In this document: positions 48,740-61,853 of the stretch, piece by piece
Position numbering within the stretch: the stretch's first letter is position 1
Layout: each line of letters opens with the position of its first letter
Assembly (NCBI GenBank): GCA_947247005.1
Contig: OX365952.1
Location: forward strand, 4,424,501 to 4,488,500
Reading direction: 5' to 3'
DNA length: 64,000 bases
From: Spisula solida
Taxonomy: Eukaryota > Mollusca > Bivalvia > Venerida > Mactridae
Made by a program: the position numbers and the translations under genes
The notes under the pieces: model-generated
Databases searched by the model: none
The model's input: the letters and a program-made list of their open reading frames with translations, nothing else
Told to the model about the DNA's origin: nothing

Positions 48740-49721
48740 TACCAACCGACCAATGACGTTAGGAAGCCATCTTGGGTGCCATTTTGAACAAGTTATCGGG
48801 TCAATTGCTTTTAATTAAAGTTTCAATTAGAGTATTTACAACATATTGCAGTACTGATAATATTATAATTAGCAATTTTGATTACACGTCATGGTTTTTA
48901 ATAAAATATGCCAATTGGTCAATTATAACGGCCATTGTAGCCGTTATTTTGATTTCAGCCTTCATGGATGTTATCGCAAATAGACTCAAACAAACAATAA
49001 ATAATGATTTAAACAAATACGTCAAATACATCTTAAGCTGTCAATCAGCAAAAATAGCGTACTTCGTGCGTCATCGGAATGTTTTTCCTGGTTTTGGTCG
49101 CCATCTTGGGTGCCATTTTGAATCAGCTAATGAGTCAATAGTTTCGAAATGAAAGAAAGTTTAATTTTGAATAATAATTACATATTACAGTACTGATATA
49201 AACAAATAGGATTAAAATAGATGATTTTTAATACAATTTACCAATTTGGGCAATTATTGCGGCCAACGTAGCCGCCATTTTGATTTTAGCTGTCCCGGAT
49301 GCCATCTTATATCTACTGAATCAATGAATAATGATAAATATATATTAAATATTGTGATTTAATCATTTTAAGTACGACTGATGAGCAAAAATAGCAATTT
49401 GTAACTTAATTTATGCACCCATGGCATTTTTTCTAATTTTAGCGGCCATCTTGGACGCCATCTTGAATTTTTCAAAATGCTCAATGGTGCCAGCTGGGCA
49501 TCATTCAGATTCTTCAATAACAACATATTCCCTAACAGAATACCAAAAAATATTTACTATACAGTCCAATGCCGGGTCTTTTTCATAATTGACCGGACTA
49601 CAATGTATGTTGTAAGGAATTGTTCCATTTGATTGCTTTATACTTAGTATATTGTTCTTTTAGTGCTCATCAATGTCTGATTTGTTGACCATCATTGATA
49701 ACAAAACATTAAGGAGCGCGA

Positions 49722-49919
49722 ATGTTTATCTGTGACTACTATGTTTACTTCATTATGGTGTTAGTCATAGTGTTCCATCGTGAACTTTACATAATATTTA
49801 TGAGTTTTGACAAACGAGTAATGTTTATCTGTGACTACTATGTTTACTTCATTATGATGTTAGTCATAGTGTTCCATCATAAACTTTACATAATATTTAT
49901 GAGTTTTGGCAAACGAGTA
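49722..49919. repeat. Two tandem 99-bp units
   Basis: ATGTTTATCTGTGACTACTA at 49722 and 49821, with only a few changes across each unit. Since 99 is divisible by three, a single frame of 2 x 33 residues spans both, but there is no upstream coding context and it ends at once. Treated as a young minisatellite. Confidence 0.85.
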
Positions 49920-49929
49920 ATTTAAACTA

Positions 49930-52900
49930 GACACATCTATATGCATTACAGTCCCATCAATAGTACACTGATGACAGATTATGGTACTTTCTCCTTATCT
50001 CATCTGTAGTCGATGTGTTGTGTTACAGTACATACAATAGCATTGTAGACATATTGATATCCGCACCTAGAATAGGGTGAAAATTTAAGCTGAGGTGATA
50101 TATCGTTTTCATAATTACATTATATTGATGCGACTATATAACCGCTAGATCATGTATGGATACTTACATAGTTTTAACTTACGTAGTGCTACAATGATAA
50201 CAAAACGAATAGGGAAATCAGCATTCAACAGAAACAGCCAAGCAAGAACGGCACAGAAAAGATCAGTATAGAAATGTATAGCTCTGTCTGAAAGTGACCA
50301 GGTCAAAGTTACGAATAATGAAATAAGATGACTGAATGAGATTTGGACAAGATGCGTTCAGCCATAGATTAAACGTTTGTAGTCAGTTGAAACCACCACC
50401 CAAAGCTAGTGCACAAAACGGATGTTGCAATGTTTACACACTATTGGTGGTCGATTGGTAAAAGGAAACAAACACTGTTAATCAGCTAATGCAAGCAATT
50501 ATTCAAATAATATTTATCTGGGAAATATTTCAATCCATACCTTAGCGGATTCCATATCGTCAACCGTACTTTAATGTTAATTTTGTCTTAACATTGTAGA
50601 AAGGTAAATGCATAAAATATTGTCATTGTTTTGTTTGTACTCGTTCCATTGTATGTCTCACTTTAATGTGTTTGTGTGCTTTGCTGTTTTGTTGCGGTCA
50701 GAAATTATTTATGTGTAGATCTTTATGGTTTTAGAAGACAAAATAATAATTTGATGCAAAACTTTAATATCATTCAATGCGAACGTCCATATATCACATG
50801 TTGTAGTTTTAACCTGAATAAAAAATCACATAAAATAAAGATACGCATAAATATGTTTCGTGTTCCGTATTAAGTTACTACAAGTTGTTAATGAATACTT
50901 GAACATATCCCATGTGAACCAATTAACAAAACAAAGGTATCAATGTATAAAAGAATACAAACTGATAATTCATCTAGCAGGTGCTATGCAGTAAGACTCA
51001 TTCACCAAATGTGTTTTATAACAACGAACATTATTAGGATTAAATTTGCTTTATAACAGTTCATTGACTTTATGTCTAGCGCGTAGCGGTATTAATTTTT
51101 ATTGTGCATTGCATTAAATTGTATCGTGCAAGTTGTAATTATTTTCGTCATTAAAGCAATTGTATTGCGCAAGACAACGACTTTGGAAATCTTTTTTACA
51201 ATGGAACCTAAATCTTTCGAAAGAAAACGTTTGCGGTTTGTGCATCCCTAATGAAGAATACATATTAAGAAATATTCACCATTGTGACAATGGTTGCTTT
51301 TGGTCACACGTTACTTTAAATTTTTAGACAGTTTCCCTGTATTATTATATTTATTTTCAGTTATCTTTGTACTGATGAAATAGCTCTGCCTCTCAATCCG
51401 GTTTGTTTCTCCCACTTAATAAACATTTGTACTAATTGAATGAGATTGCCAAGATGGATGTCCGCCAGAATTAGAAGCCACAGTACCAATACGAATCCAA
51501 ATAAATTCAGGATAATCAGGTTTTTATTTGCATAGTCTGGTGCATAAATCTTATTTATTTTGGTTTGTAAATCGCCTGGCGACTTAGTGCTATATTCAGA
51601 AACAATCGTAAAACGTAGTTTCCTAGAGCATAATAAACCGTGACAGACATTGGAAGATTGTGGTCTATTGAGTAGTTACTGATCAACTTATCCGTCGGTG
51701 TATGAAGGTCCGGATGTTTCAATTCACTATATATCTGGTTCTTTAGACTGACAGTCGTATTGTCATCTGTTTTCCCTGCCTTATTCGTCAATGGACTCGG
51801 GCTCCGAGGGATATGATATATAACAATCAATGAATAAGATAAGTCAGTAGTACGAATACTTTTTGTTTTAATGTGTCCTTTTTATGCCTTTCGTGTCCTG
51901 ATGTACCCTTGGGTGCTTCCTGTGTCCTTAGCTGTTTCGTATTTCTATATAAATAACTAAATAACTAAACAATGGTTCTAGGTTTAATTTTAAGCTCATT
52001 TTACCCCTGGCAGATTCTTTCGCTTATTTTTTTGGCTATCACAATGCGTTTCCTATCAGAATCGTTTGCGCTTGTCGTAACCTATCCGGTTCGTTTATAC
52101 ATGTATTTTATGTATGCAGCTGTATGGTATAGGAAATAGTATTTTGTGTAGTTTTTAGATGCTATATTTGTTTCTTTTTCAATACTTATTCTCTTTTTGT
52201 TTACTACCTTAAAAAATTTTTGTTGCTGTTGTTTGTTTCCTTTCCAATTTGTTATTATCGTTTTGGGTGATAGTACCACCAAGAATATGTGTTGATTTGG
52301 ATCGCTTTACATGCAATAAAAAACAAATAGGTTTCATGGTAGACAACAAGAAATGAATCACTCTTAGGAAGTATTCTTAGTAGAAGTATTGTTGTTGTCA
52401 CGTCATCGTGTGTGTGTATGATGTATCGTACGTAATCATAGAAGATATTTCATACCGACTAGATTTGTTTTAAAATTAAGTTGGACATTAATGTTTATAC
52501 TTTGAATAGGTAAGAAGTTACCTGTGATAAGAAACTATATCTTAGAACTTGTACTATCAGCAGTTGTTGGTCACTGTATTAAATCATTTGTTCTATTTTT
52601 GGTTTTAAATGAATGGTAAGAGGTCGACCATTTCGTGTTCTTGCTTTCTATTTCACGTTATAAATAATAGACATACGTGACATATAGACATATACGTGAT
52701 ATAGAAATTGTTTACCTTACGTGGTAAAGCCTGAACTAGACGAATCAGTACATTGGTTCATATCTTCAAGAGGCTCATTAATTTGTCATTGATTCTCATA
52801 GAGTTATTCCTGTTTTTAGATGTAACAACTTTGGTGTCAGTTTTAGAAAGTATTATAATAAATAGCAAATGTATATTTCGCTCTTTATGCAATTGCATGA

Positions 52901-53797
52901 CCGAACTCGTTTTACAATCAAAGTAGTGGCATGTTTTAAAACAAATTGAAATTTAAAATAGATAAAATACAGTACATTACAAGGATTTACATTCAGCAAA
53001 AGAAAACTAAATAGTACATTAATGAAACATTTTCCTATGATAAGAATTTGCGAAGACTTAAGTGATCCATTCATTTTTCAGTAATACTTAAGATATTGGT
53101 AATTTAGCAGGATGTACCACTCGCCATATCAACCATCAGTTTTATCAGGTCTATTTTGAGAGCGTAACCGGATCGCAATAATTTATTATTTATCGTCTGT
53201 CTATGGCGATATTGCACCCGGTGTTCACCAAGGTCCATGCGTAGTATCCGAGAAGTTTAAGGGGATTTGGTGGGGTGCATATTTAGCCCTCAGGTTATGG
53301 GGAACCAAATAGTTAATGACCATTCCATATTCTTATACATGTTTGTAGACGATTCCCCGGTATCTAAGTGGGAATGCATTCGTCTAAGTGAATTTACCGT
53401 TTTCTGCTTACAAAATTTATTTGGTCATTACAGGTGACAGCATTATGACAAGTTTATCCAGCAAGTGAGATATAAATTGGTCATTTATATATATTAACAG
53501 CTGTCAGATTGCCACTATTTACAGAGTCGGGTTCGGCATTTATAAGTGGGACACATATTTGTTTTCTGACAGAAAAAAGAGATACGACTTAGGTTTATTA
53601 TCTAATCACTTGATAACATAAACAATAATATGCGATGTATCTATGAATCAGTCCATCATCCACAAATTGGAACGTACTTTTGCTTGAGAAATTAATTAAT
53701 TTATTTACTGTAAATGATATATTGAACTGATCGTTGTTTGATAATTTCTTTTAAAGCTGGTAAATGTAAATTAATCCTTGCTAACCCTGTACCAGGA
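49930..53797. other. Largely unassigned non-coding stretch
   Basis: 50200-50290 is a degraded GGCAGCACTCAAC-type end (CAGCATTCAACAGAAACAGC). Around 51180-51300 a C-x2-C-like run (VCGLC...HHC) faintly recalls a LINE tail but lacks the other motifs. No other structure seen. Confidence 0.3.
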
Positions 53798-54224
53798 CAT
53801 CTTTTTTTATATATATTTAAGTTAATACATCGTAAGATTTACTAATCTGGAAATTTGAACGTGATTAGAAACTCCAATACAAATACAATAATCGTCATTA
53901 AATAATCTTCAAACAACCTTGAACGAGGGCGTTGATGTTTGTCTCCGATAAATACTGTCTGAAGGAAATGCCCGCTAAGTATAGATATCGGTATTACTCG
54001 GGTTAGTTTCGTACTTCGTACATCTTTTTTATATATTAATGTCAACATATCGTTAGATATATTAGTCTGTGATTTGGAACATTATTAGAAAATCCATTAT
54101 AATGACAAGCCATTTCAAACAACATAGAAAGATAACTTTGATGTTGATATTTGTCTCCGATATAGACTGTTTGAAGGAAATGTCCTCTAGTTTTAGATAT
54201 CGGTATTATTCGGGTTAGTTTATA
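53798..54224. repeat. Two tandem units of about 215 bp
   Basis: ACATCTTTTTTATATAT, TTTGTCTCCGATA, CTGTNTGAAGGAAATG and AGATATCGGTATTA occur in both halves (53798-54017 and 54018-54224). Moderately diverged. No coding sense. Confidence 0.75.
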
Positions 54225-54862
54225 TTAGTTTATATACGTTCGTATACCATGTATCATTCACTCATTACTGGGTGCCTCGTGCGTGGATGGTAAGTGTCGT
54301 TCCTCGGGCGCATGTGTCACATATAACTACCAGGGCCAGAACAAATCACCCCTGATAGTTATTAACTTAAGGCTTTATAATGTACTTGCAGTTGTGTTTC
54401 CTGTTACATGTAATGATCGACAATTATTATCCCATGCTTTTGGTAACTTCCGTTGTCGGATATAGACTTTAAATACCACAAAGAGGTCTGTGTTTGCGCC
54501 AGCAAAATAGAACTGGAATCTGTTGTAAAGGTAATGGTTGTGTTTATCCTTCACTAGCGTGAACTATTATAAGTAACATGTGTATCTTGAAGATTATCGT
54601 ATCGCAAACACAAAAATAGCAATTATATCAGAATGGTAACTAATGCTGCATTATTTTGTTGACTAGCAACAATGTTACCAATATTTTGTCAATTTAAAAC
54701 TACTCTTTATTTTTACAATTTCTTTTTCAGCACGATTAGGAATATATCACCAGAGTCCGGTAACAGTAAAAGAAATAAAATCGTTTTTTTCATTTTGTAA
54801 GATACAAAAGCGTCAAACGTCACATAAAATGTAAGTTGTAAATGCCCTGAAATTAAGTAATA

Positions 54863-54944
54863 GTTAGAACATATTAAGTAAATTTTAATGATTAAAAAGG
54901 GCGGAGCGAGCGGAGCATTAAAATGTACTTGATATGTTCTAACT
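54863..54944. mobile_element. 82-bp foldback element
   Basis: GTTAGAACATATTAAGTA on the left mirrors TACTTGATATGTTCTAAC on the right. ATTTTAATG / CATTAAAAT extends the stem, with a GC-rich loop GGGCGGAGCGAGCGGAG. Confidence 0.7.
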
Positions 54945-55435
54945 GGCGTAGAATATAACATCCTGTAGTATGATTAGCCGATTGATCTTCGCGCCAACAC
55001 ATGACGTCACATATGTTGAGAGCACACTTTTAATGATTAATGATCGGCATTTTAATTTGCTCAAATTGTAGGTTTTATTCTAATGTTTCTTAAAGAGCAC
55101 ACACAGGACATATTTTACTGGTCTTCTCATGGCCATCATTTTTGCGGACGACCGTATTATTCCTAATCAATTTCTTAGATCGTGTCAGGTTTGTTTCCCA
55201 ATGTGTCTATCTTTCCTGATTTATTCGTGACCAAAAGCATTATATGTTATCCATATGTATCAATGTAGCGTTTGATTAAATATTTGGGTACACGAGATAC
55301 GTCAAAAACTCTTAATGAGATAAATATTATTCAAGAGTATATAAAACAAAATTAAAACCATAAATCGTTTGCTAGCATTTTTATGAAGTCGTGAAATAAT
55401 TAATAGGACGAATGTACTTTAAAATATTGTAGGTA

Positions 55436-55650
55436 CAGTGGAACTCACCTATAACGTACTGACTTATAACGAAAACTCGGTTATAGCGAAAGATAACATA
55501 TCCCCGACTGCGTCCTTATTTATTTCAATGTACGACCACTCGCTTATAAGCAAATCGGATATAATAAAAAGTCGATTATAACGTAATTATTTCTAGGTCC
55601 CAATGAAGTATTTTGTGTGCAATTTTGCTCTGTTATAACAAATGCGGTAA
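55436..55650 (+). mobile_element. Pogo/Tigger-like terminal fragment
   Basis: TACAGTGGAACTCACCTATA, then repeated TATAACG words, resembles the ends of Tigger/pogo-type transposons, which insert at TA. No opposite end or transposase found. Confidence 0.45.
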
Positions 55651-57159
55651 TTGTTTGAAATTAGTTTGTGCACATGTTCAAAGCTGTAGTAATGAATAGA
55701 TGATGCTAGTTGTGTTTATCAATTAATTTGAATAAAATAACAAAGACCAACTGTATGTTGAGTGTTATGGGTTGATACATTTCAATTCGAAGATTCTTCA
55801 AACTGCGTCAAACATACCAGTATTTCCCTTGATAGATACTTAGCAAAAAAGGGTATGTGGCATCTCTTCTCTCATACCATCATGGCGATGAATAACATTA
55901 GGTGTAAGGTGTCGAGAGTGATTGATATGAATTCGAAATACGTGTTTCACAATTGAGCTTAAATGAATGACTAGTACATTGTATAAACTAAGTACAATTA
56001 ATAATTAATACTTTCCAAAGATAACATAGAACGAGTTTCTCAGAAGAAAGTCTCTCCTCGCATGGATTATTAGAATCCATCATGAGCTTCTTTATATGAT
56101 AAGGATACCTAACCCGAGGGATCGGATTTAAACAAGGGACCTGGTTACACCCTTAGGGTGATACATGTATATTGACTGTCTCATACGGGATGATTTTCTC
56201 CGACGTAATTTGAGAAAATGGGAGTTTATAAAATTATTTAGCTTTAATTGCGTCAACATGACGGCATAACTGGACATTTGCAGTACGTCTTTATTCATAA
56301 CACTTGTTAATAATAACATAAAAAAGCGTATGCCGTTATGTTATGCTCCCGAAAATGCTCTTAAATGGTATAGAGCCTATTAATGTTCGTCTTGTTAGCT
56401 TAACATTGTCGGTCACACTTGTCTTACCGATTGCTTGAAAAACAATTCGTATCAACCATTAATCATGTCTACTAAAGCACCGAGTTCTCTTGATACACTG
56501 TTTGCTTGTCTTTACGTTTAAGATTCCCTGAACTTTGTATTAGATTCCTACAAATTGTTTGGATTATACGTTTATATTCAGATGCGAGTAAAAACTAGCC
56601 CTTTAACGATTTTGTAACATGAGGCAGAATACACTGTCGTATGAAAGGTTTTTGTGACATAATACATAAATTTACAGAGTGTTGATTTTGTTATATTTGT
56701 AAGCGGATATGGAAACGACCAATAATCGAGCATGTGCTGTGCACTTTCCAATTAAACAATAAAACAATTTTATTCCATGGTTTTAAAAGTGAGTTTCTTT
56801 GTGCTTTGTCCGATTAATCTTCAATTGAAAACTTGAATTAAAAGGAGATTCCTATTCAAACATTATACAGTCGATGCTATTTTCCGGTGTGTTTTTCTTT
56901 TTGCATCGACAAAGTGATGCATCAATGTAAATTCAAACACGTGATGTATTCTATAGAACTAATTAAACTTTAACGCGATTTCTTCAATTTTGACATAAAA
57001 CTCAATGTGATATAGACAGGCGGTTGAAAGGACGCGTGTAAATTGGGAGCTGCTGTTACTCACAGTATCATTGACGTAAACATTATAACTGCTTAACCAA
57101 TTGGATACTTACGTATGTCGACATGTCCTCCTTGAAACTGAGCTTTTAAAAAGATAATA

Positions 57160-58030
57160 AGAACTCGAACCTGGAATGCAGTATTCGACAGAAACAACTG
57201 AGCACGAGTGGCACTGTCTACAAATTCCTAGCTCTGTACGAAAGTCATTTAGATGGGTGTAAATTGAAATATGGTTTCATACACCGTATTAGCTAACATA
57301 ACAACACAACGAATGTCATATTATTTAGGTTAAAACCGTTTAAACACACATTGCGTTTCATGCGTCTATATTTATCAACCGTTTGCACAAATTTACACGC
57401 GATTTGAATAAACGTTAAAACAGCTAAGCAATCACGATAAATTGCCTAAGATGAACAAGTTAACCAACGCAATTAAACGCGAGGCATGACATAATGACAT
57501 TGGTACACGTGGGTGATCGTGTAGTATGATAATGACAAAAGAACCATTGAAAATATAACTGTAAATATATTTCCAATGTAAAATATTAGATGTATGCACA
57601 CATTGAAACATCATATGTAGGAAATTAATACTTTAACTAAATTTTACATGTAAATCGCTAAATTTCTATTCATAAGATGATCTTCTACATATGTTGTGAA
57701 CATTAAAAAAGATAATAAAAACAACACACAACTGAAACAGCCGATCACAGAAAACAGAAGCGAGCCATACAACAATCAAACCGCACAATGCCCAACACTC
57801 AACTGAACGTGAAAATGAAACAGAGCCGCCGAAAGTTCACGTTTCAATTGTTCAAAAACCGCATGACATAGTTTCAGCAATATAAGAAAGTGTCATGGCC
57901 TACTTTCAGCTATAATAACGCTGAAAGATATAGTTTAAACTGTACTAAAGCTAAAATACATATTTTCAGCTATTCTAAAGCTAAAAAACCTAATGTTTGC
58001 TTTAAAATATGCTAAAAATATTTAAATTAA
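57160..58030 (-). repeat. Two degraded ends of the GGCAGCACTCAAC family
   Basis: 57180-57245 (GCAGTATTCGACAGAAACAACTGAGCAC) and 57705-57990 (CTGAAACAGCCGATCACAGA, CAATGCCCAACACTCAACTG, CATGACATAGTTTCAGCA). The second still shows the internal minisatellite words. Both are strongly decayed. Confidence 0.45.
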
Positions 58031-61000
58031 GAGTAAATGGTAAGACTACTGTCAATTTTTACTATCATGTACCACTTACTATACGGATGACCCTCATTAA
58101 ACTGTCCCATTCCTGCCAATAAAACACGTTCAATTAACAGCTTCAAATTCAGTTGTTCAAGTGCAGATCTTCATATTAAAGATTCACTGATTATACCCGC
58201 ATTAATTACTGTATAGTTTACGTTAAGAAATCTTAATTGGAACCAGTTAACGGAATGTCGTATTCGACATCTCTTTTAAAAACTTTTCTAATGTCAACAA
58301 ATGTCCCATCGCCGTCTGTCGTCATTCTATTAACACTTTGTTGTTGTATTTTTGTAAAATACTCGTACATAAAGTAATTAACTTTACTGCAGCACGAACC
58401 CAACTGTATTTGGGTTTTGCAATTAATGCTTCAACCCCGAGTGGCAAACAATCTGCGTCATCTTCAATGTTCGTACTACAATCAGGTTGATGAATTAAAT
58501 TTCAATTAACGTTCATGTCATGTTGTTAACCTGTTACAAAAAAATATCCACATGCTAAGTATACATTAAAACAACACGAACGAGTATATTTAGTGTATGC
58601 TTAACTAAATCGAACGATCGGATAGGCGATAAGGTAACGTTCATGTCATTACGTGTTTTGCTAATCATGTATAACATATTTACTACTATTTCGTTAGCGT
58701 GATACCATAACGGCATGCCATGGATGTATGTTGACTAGTTTAATGATCACATTGGCATTTTTGAAGCTATTCATGGCAAGCTTTTTATACATATAACATG
58801 TCAAGCAAATATGTTTAAACATCCAATAAATAGCCGATAACATAAATATCCTCAGTATAAAATCTTATAACGTCTCACTTGCCGTAGCTAGATTCCCACT
58901 TCTAAAGATGTTTTGAGTGTAAGTATGTCATGTTTATATTTAGAAATATAGCACAGTCAATATTTTGAGACAACACGAAAACGAGAAAGGTTTTCATAAC
59001 TGTGACACCATAACTGTATTATTACAAAACAAAGTAACATTATGAACATATTGGAGGATATGGTCGGCATTAGAAACATATAAGACTCAAGATGTATCCG
59101 CTCTATTGATAATTATAGAATGTCTATTACAAGTATCGAAACAATTATCTTTGAAGTACCATCTCTCCACATGTATGTCTCAACAAATAAAACACAACAA
59201 CATATTTGCAATACATAAAAAAATGTAAGAATGCATTGGCCATTCGAACAAGTAACTCCCACATGTATCCATATTTGAATAAACCTCGTGTAACTCAACA
59301 AATTGCCTCTTTTAATCGTAAATGTTTAGATATTTTTTTCAGGTATCTATAATTTCCTTTTTTCAACTAGTGGGTTGCAGCATCTTACTATTATATATGT
59401 TTTGCTGATATTATGTGCCTTTCAATTGTTTCGACGTATTGGTCATTTCACACAGTGTTTTCACATGTCGTTTATTCTGCAAGTATTCTTACACATGTTC
59501 ATTTATTTTAGGAATTATGAGGACTTTTAAAAGACACACATGAAACCACTCAAATTGAATTTTATGTTTGTTCTATATATTAAGGCAATAAAATATATTT
59601 TAATTTCTATTGTTGAGATAAAACAAATAAACATACAATTCTATTTTTGTCTTTGAGCTCTTATATAAAATCTGACGGCAATTCTGTCCGGTAATCCATA
59701 AACGAGCCTCACTAAAATGCATTTATTCTAATAAAATCAAATTGGTCTTTGATTACTTATACACACAGTACGGCCATAGCAGCATTAGGTTACCCATATT
59801 TAAGGGACAATTAATATTTAACAACATCTAGAGACGCTTGATGCTTCAAAGAGTGTTCCTCTAATCTTAACGAACCCTTGCCCTTAACACGGACAGCATT
59901 TCGTTCAATTGTATGAACAATCCGGGACATTTAAGGTACAACGTGGTCATTACGTAACCTCTAGGTTGTCCTCCTGATGAGTAACAGCTAACTTGTCCTT
60001 GGCCAGCCTTTTACTAACTAATCTTTAATGATCGGGAGAGTGTTAGCTTATAGAACAGTAAATAATTTCAAGTAAAATTTGTTAGAATTCGAATTGGAAT
60101 GAAATGTAATCACAATTGCAACGCTAGATCGTGGAATATATTTCATTGCACCGATTTATTACTTTACATGGTAGACCACATACAACTTGAAGAACGTTTT
60201 GATACATGTTTATCTTGATAAAATCAATACGTCTGGTTTGCTAGCATTATATCACTTAAACGCATTACAGAACGCAGAAAAATTATCATATGACATCAAC
60301 TATCTCATTCACATTATTTTCTCTCGTATATAATGTGTTCGCGTGATGTTCGGATTATTATCTATATTCTGATGTATTTTATGCACTCTCTAGAACCCAT
60401 TTTGTGGCATATTGTATACTCGTAAGGACTTTCGTAACTGCGTCCCATTTATTCGGGAATGTTCACATTTGGGATTCTGATATTGTTTGATCATTTCCGT
60501 TGTACTGAGACATAACAACAATGTACTATCGTATGACAGGAGTGTCATTATAATCAACACTGTAAGCATAGTCCACGAGGACTTCTATTCAAAAGAAATT
60601 ATTCGTTATCCATTAAGCAAGCTGCAAACCAATTCAGTAATTACATTTTACATAAAAAAACAAGTATTTTAAAGCTTTCTTATCTGTATCTTCGGGATTG
60701 GTCTCTAACATTATTCAAACATTCAAACGTATCACGTTTTAGCCCAAAATATGTCGTACTGTGTTACCTGTCAATACTGGCTCTCAATAGAGCAACAACC
60801 TCACTAACGCCACATAATTTTGTTCCAGATAAAACAATTTACTAAAAGTTTACATTTCAAGAGCAAAAACCTCTGTACAACAAACAATCATTGCTTTTCT
60901 CAAAGGATGTTGTTTTAGAAGTTGTACGGTAATCATGTGTCGATTTTCTACCGAGATTAACATTATCCGCTACTTTCATTACGAAAACATCCCATTCAGT

Positions 61001-61320
61001 TGATTATGATCCTATTTGGATTGTTGATATTCCTTGCCAAGTCCATCTGGTTAGTGAATGGATATGATCGATTTTGGCGTGTTGGGTGACTTTGTTTCTA
61101 TATACACTCATTAAAAGTTACAAGTATACCAACATAGTAAATAGCTTTATATAAAAATAGTGTTCATTATTTTGCTTCTAGCTTGAAATGTTACACAATA
61201 TAGAACTACAAAATGTATGATACTATGTTTATTTTAAGGTTATTATGTTTAAACATCTTAGTAATTGTAAGTAGTTAAGTTTTGGATATCTCCGTATCGT
61301 AGATGTGGGGTTTATTACTT
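58031..61320. other. Non-coding stretch
   Basis: No gene seen. 60564-60645 (CCACGAGGACTTCTATTCAA, CGTTATCCATTAAGCA) resembles 37864-37945 inside the 2.5-kb TIR element, marking another old repeat copy. Confidence 0.3.
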
Positions 61321-61329
61321 AGCACATGC

Positions 61330-61640
61330 ATGTCGATAGGTCGTTTGGTAGAGTAAATGTTTTGCGAGCAATGACTCCAGAACGGTGGGACCTAAAACCC
61401 AAACTCTTTCCGTGGAGATTATTTATCATCAGTAGATGACCCCCATTGAATTTGAGGTCGCTATGGTTCAAAGGTCAAACTCACCGTGACCTTCAAGTAC
61501 ACAACGGTTTCTAATCCACAACGTAAGCACCGTGAGTCCTAAGATAGTAAAACCTAACAGACAGGTTGCTGATCATCTGCAGAAGACTTCTACAAACGTG
61601 TAGGTCAATACGTCAAAGGTCGAGGTCGGGATGGCCTTAA
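61330..61640. repeat. Dispersed repeat with tRNA-like start and GGTCAAAGGTCAA words
   Basis: 61332-61400 has a D-arm-like GGTCGTTTGGTAGAG but no B box. 61455-61640 has GGTTCAAAGGTCAAACTCAC, GTGACCTTCAAGTA and GTCAAAGGTCGAGGTC, the word style of the 18.75-kb and 22.4-kb repeats. It lies just upstream of the recombinase relic and may be part of its element. Confidence 0.45.
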
Positions 61641-61853
61641 GTATACACAACTATTCTGTTGTCAGGTGACATGCATGTTTTACAAACATCTCTTGTTTTT
61701 TCTGTAATCGGAGTTCTTCAGATTTTATTTTTTGGGGGTTGTGGTATTGCTGGGCAATGAGTAGTCAACATTTCAAGACATTGTACAACACACAGTGTTG
61801 TGCACGGGCAATTTTCTGAATTTGGATGGTTCACGGTTCACTGCATACACACA

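Larger units (their letters stand above)
44874..49599. mobile_element. 4.7-kb element with TIRs of about 860 bp and ACAAT target duplication
   Basis: Left end AGTCCGGTC at 44874 and right end GACCGGACT ending 49599, each flanked by an identical ACAAT (44869-44873 and 49600-49604). Left TIR: 44874-46440, with the palindrome element inserted at 45494-46186; right TIR: about 48740-49599. The terminal 200 bp align closely (GACCCGGCATTGGACTGTAT, AATGATGCC and CAAGATGG words). Both arms contain spaced AAGATGGC / GCCATCTTG words. The interior (46450-48740) has no recognised transposase; a minus-strand frame at 47043-47366 with degraded frames upstream may be the remains of one. I cannot assign a superfamily; Mutator-like or foldback are possibilities. 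Confidence 0.85.
54225..57159. other. Non-coding stretch with small repeats
   Basis: Contains the foldback at 54863-54944 and a pogo/Tigger-like end at 55436. A short cysteine-rich frame at 54271-54465 (GASCVDGKCRSSGACVTYN) has no splice context. 56110-56165 has a weak tRNA-like word. No gene called. Confidence 0.3.

Noticed and set aside
48772..49152. 126-residue frame
   Set aside because: Lies in the right TIR of the 4.7-kb element; the mirrored left TIR does not keep the frame.
51180..51340. Possible LINE C-terminal finger (VCGLC...HHC)
   Set aside because: Only the cysteine spacing is suggestive; the IPREER/IEKGR and CP-Y motifs present in the two accepted LINE tails are missing.
54271..54465. 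Cysteine-rich secreted peptide exon (GASCVDGKCRSSGAC)
   Set aside because: Three cysteines in a short frame with no signal peptide, no acceptor site and a hydrophobic random-looking tail; chance is likely.
56105..56165. Another tRNA-derived SINE head
   Set aside because: GGGATCGGATTTAAAC only weakly resembles an inverted B box and no A box is present.
61330..61400. tRNA gene
   Set aside because: Has a D-arm-like word but no B box and no acceptor pairing; kept only as a note in the adjacent repeat.
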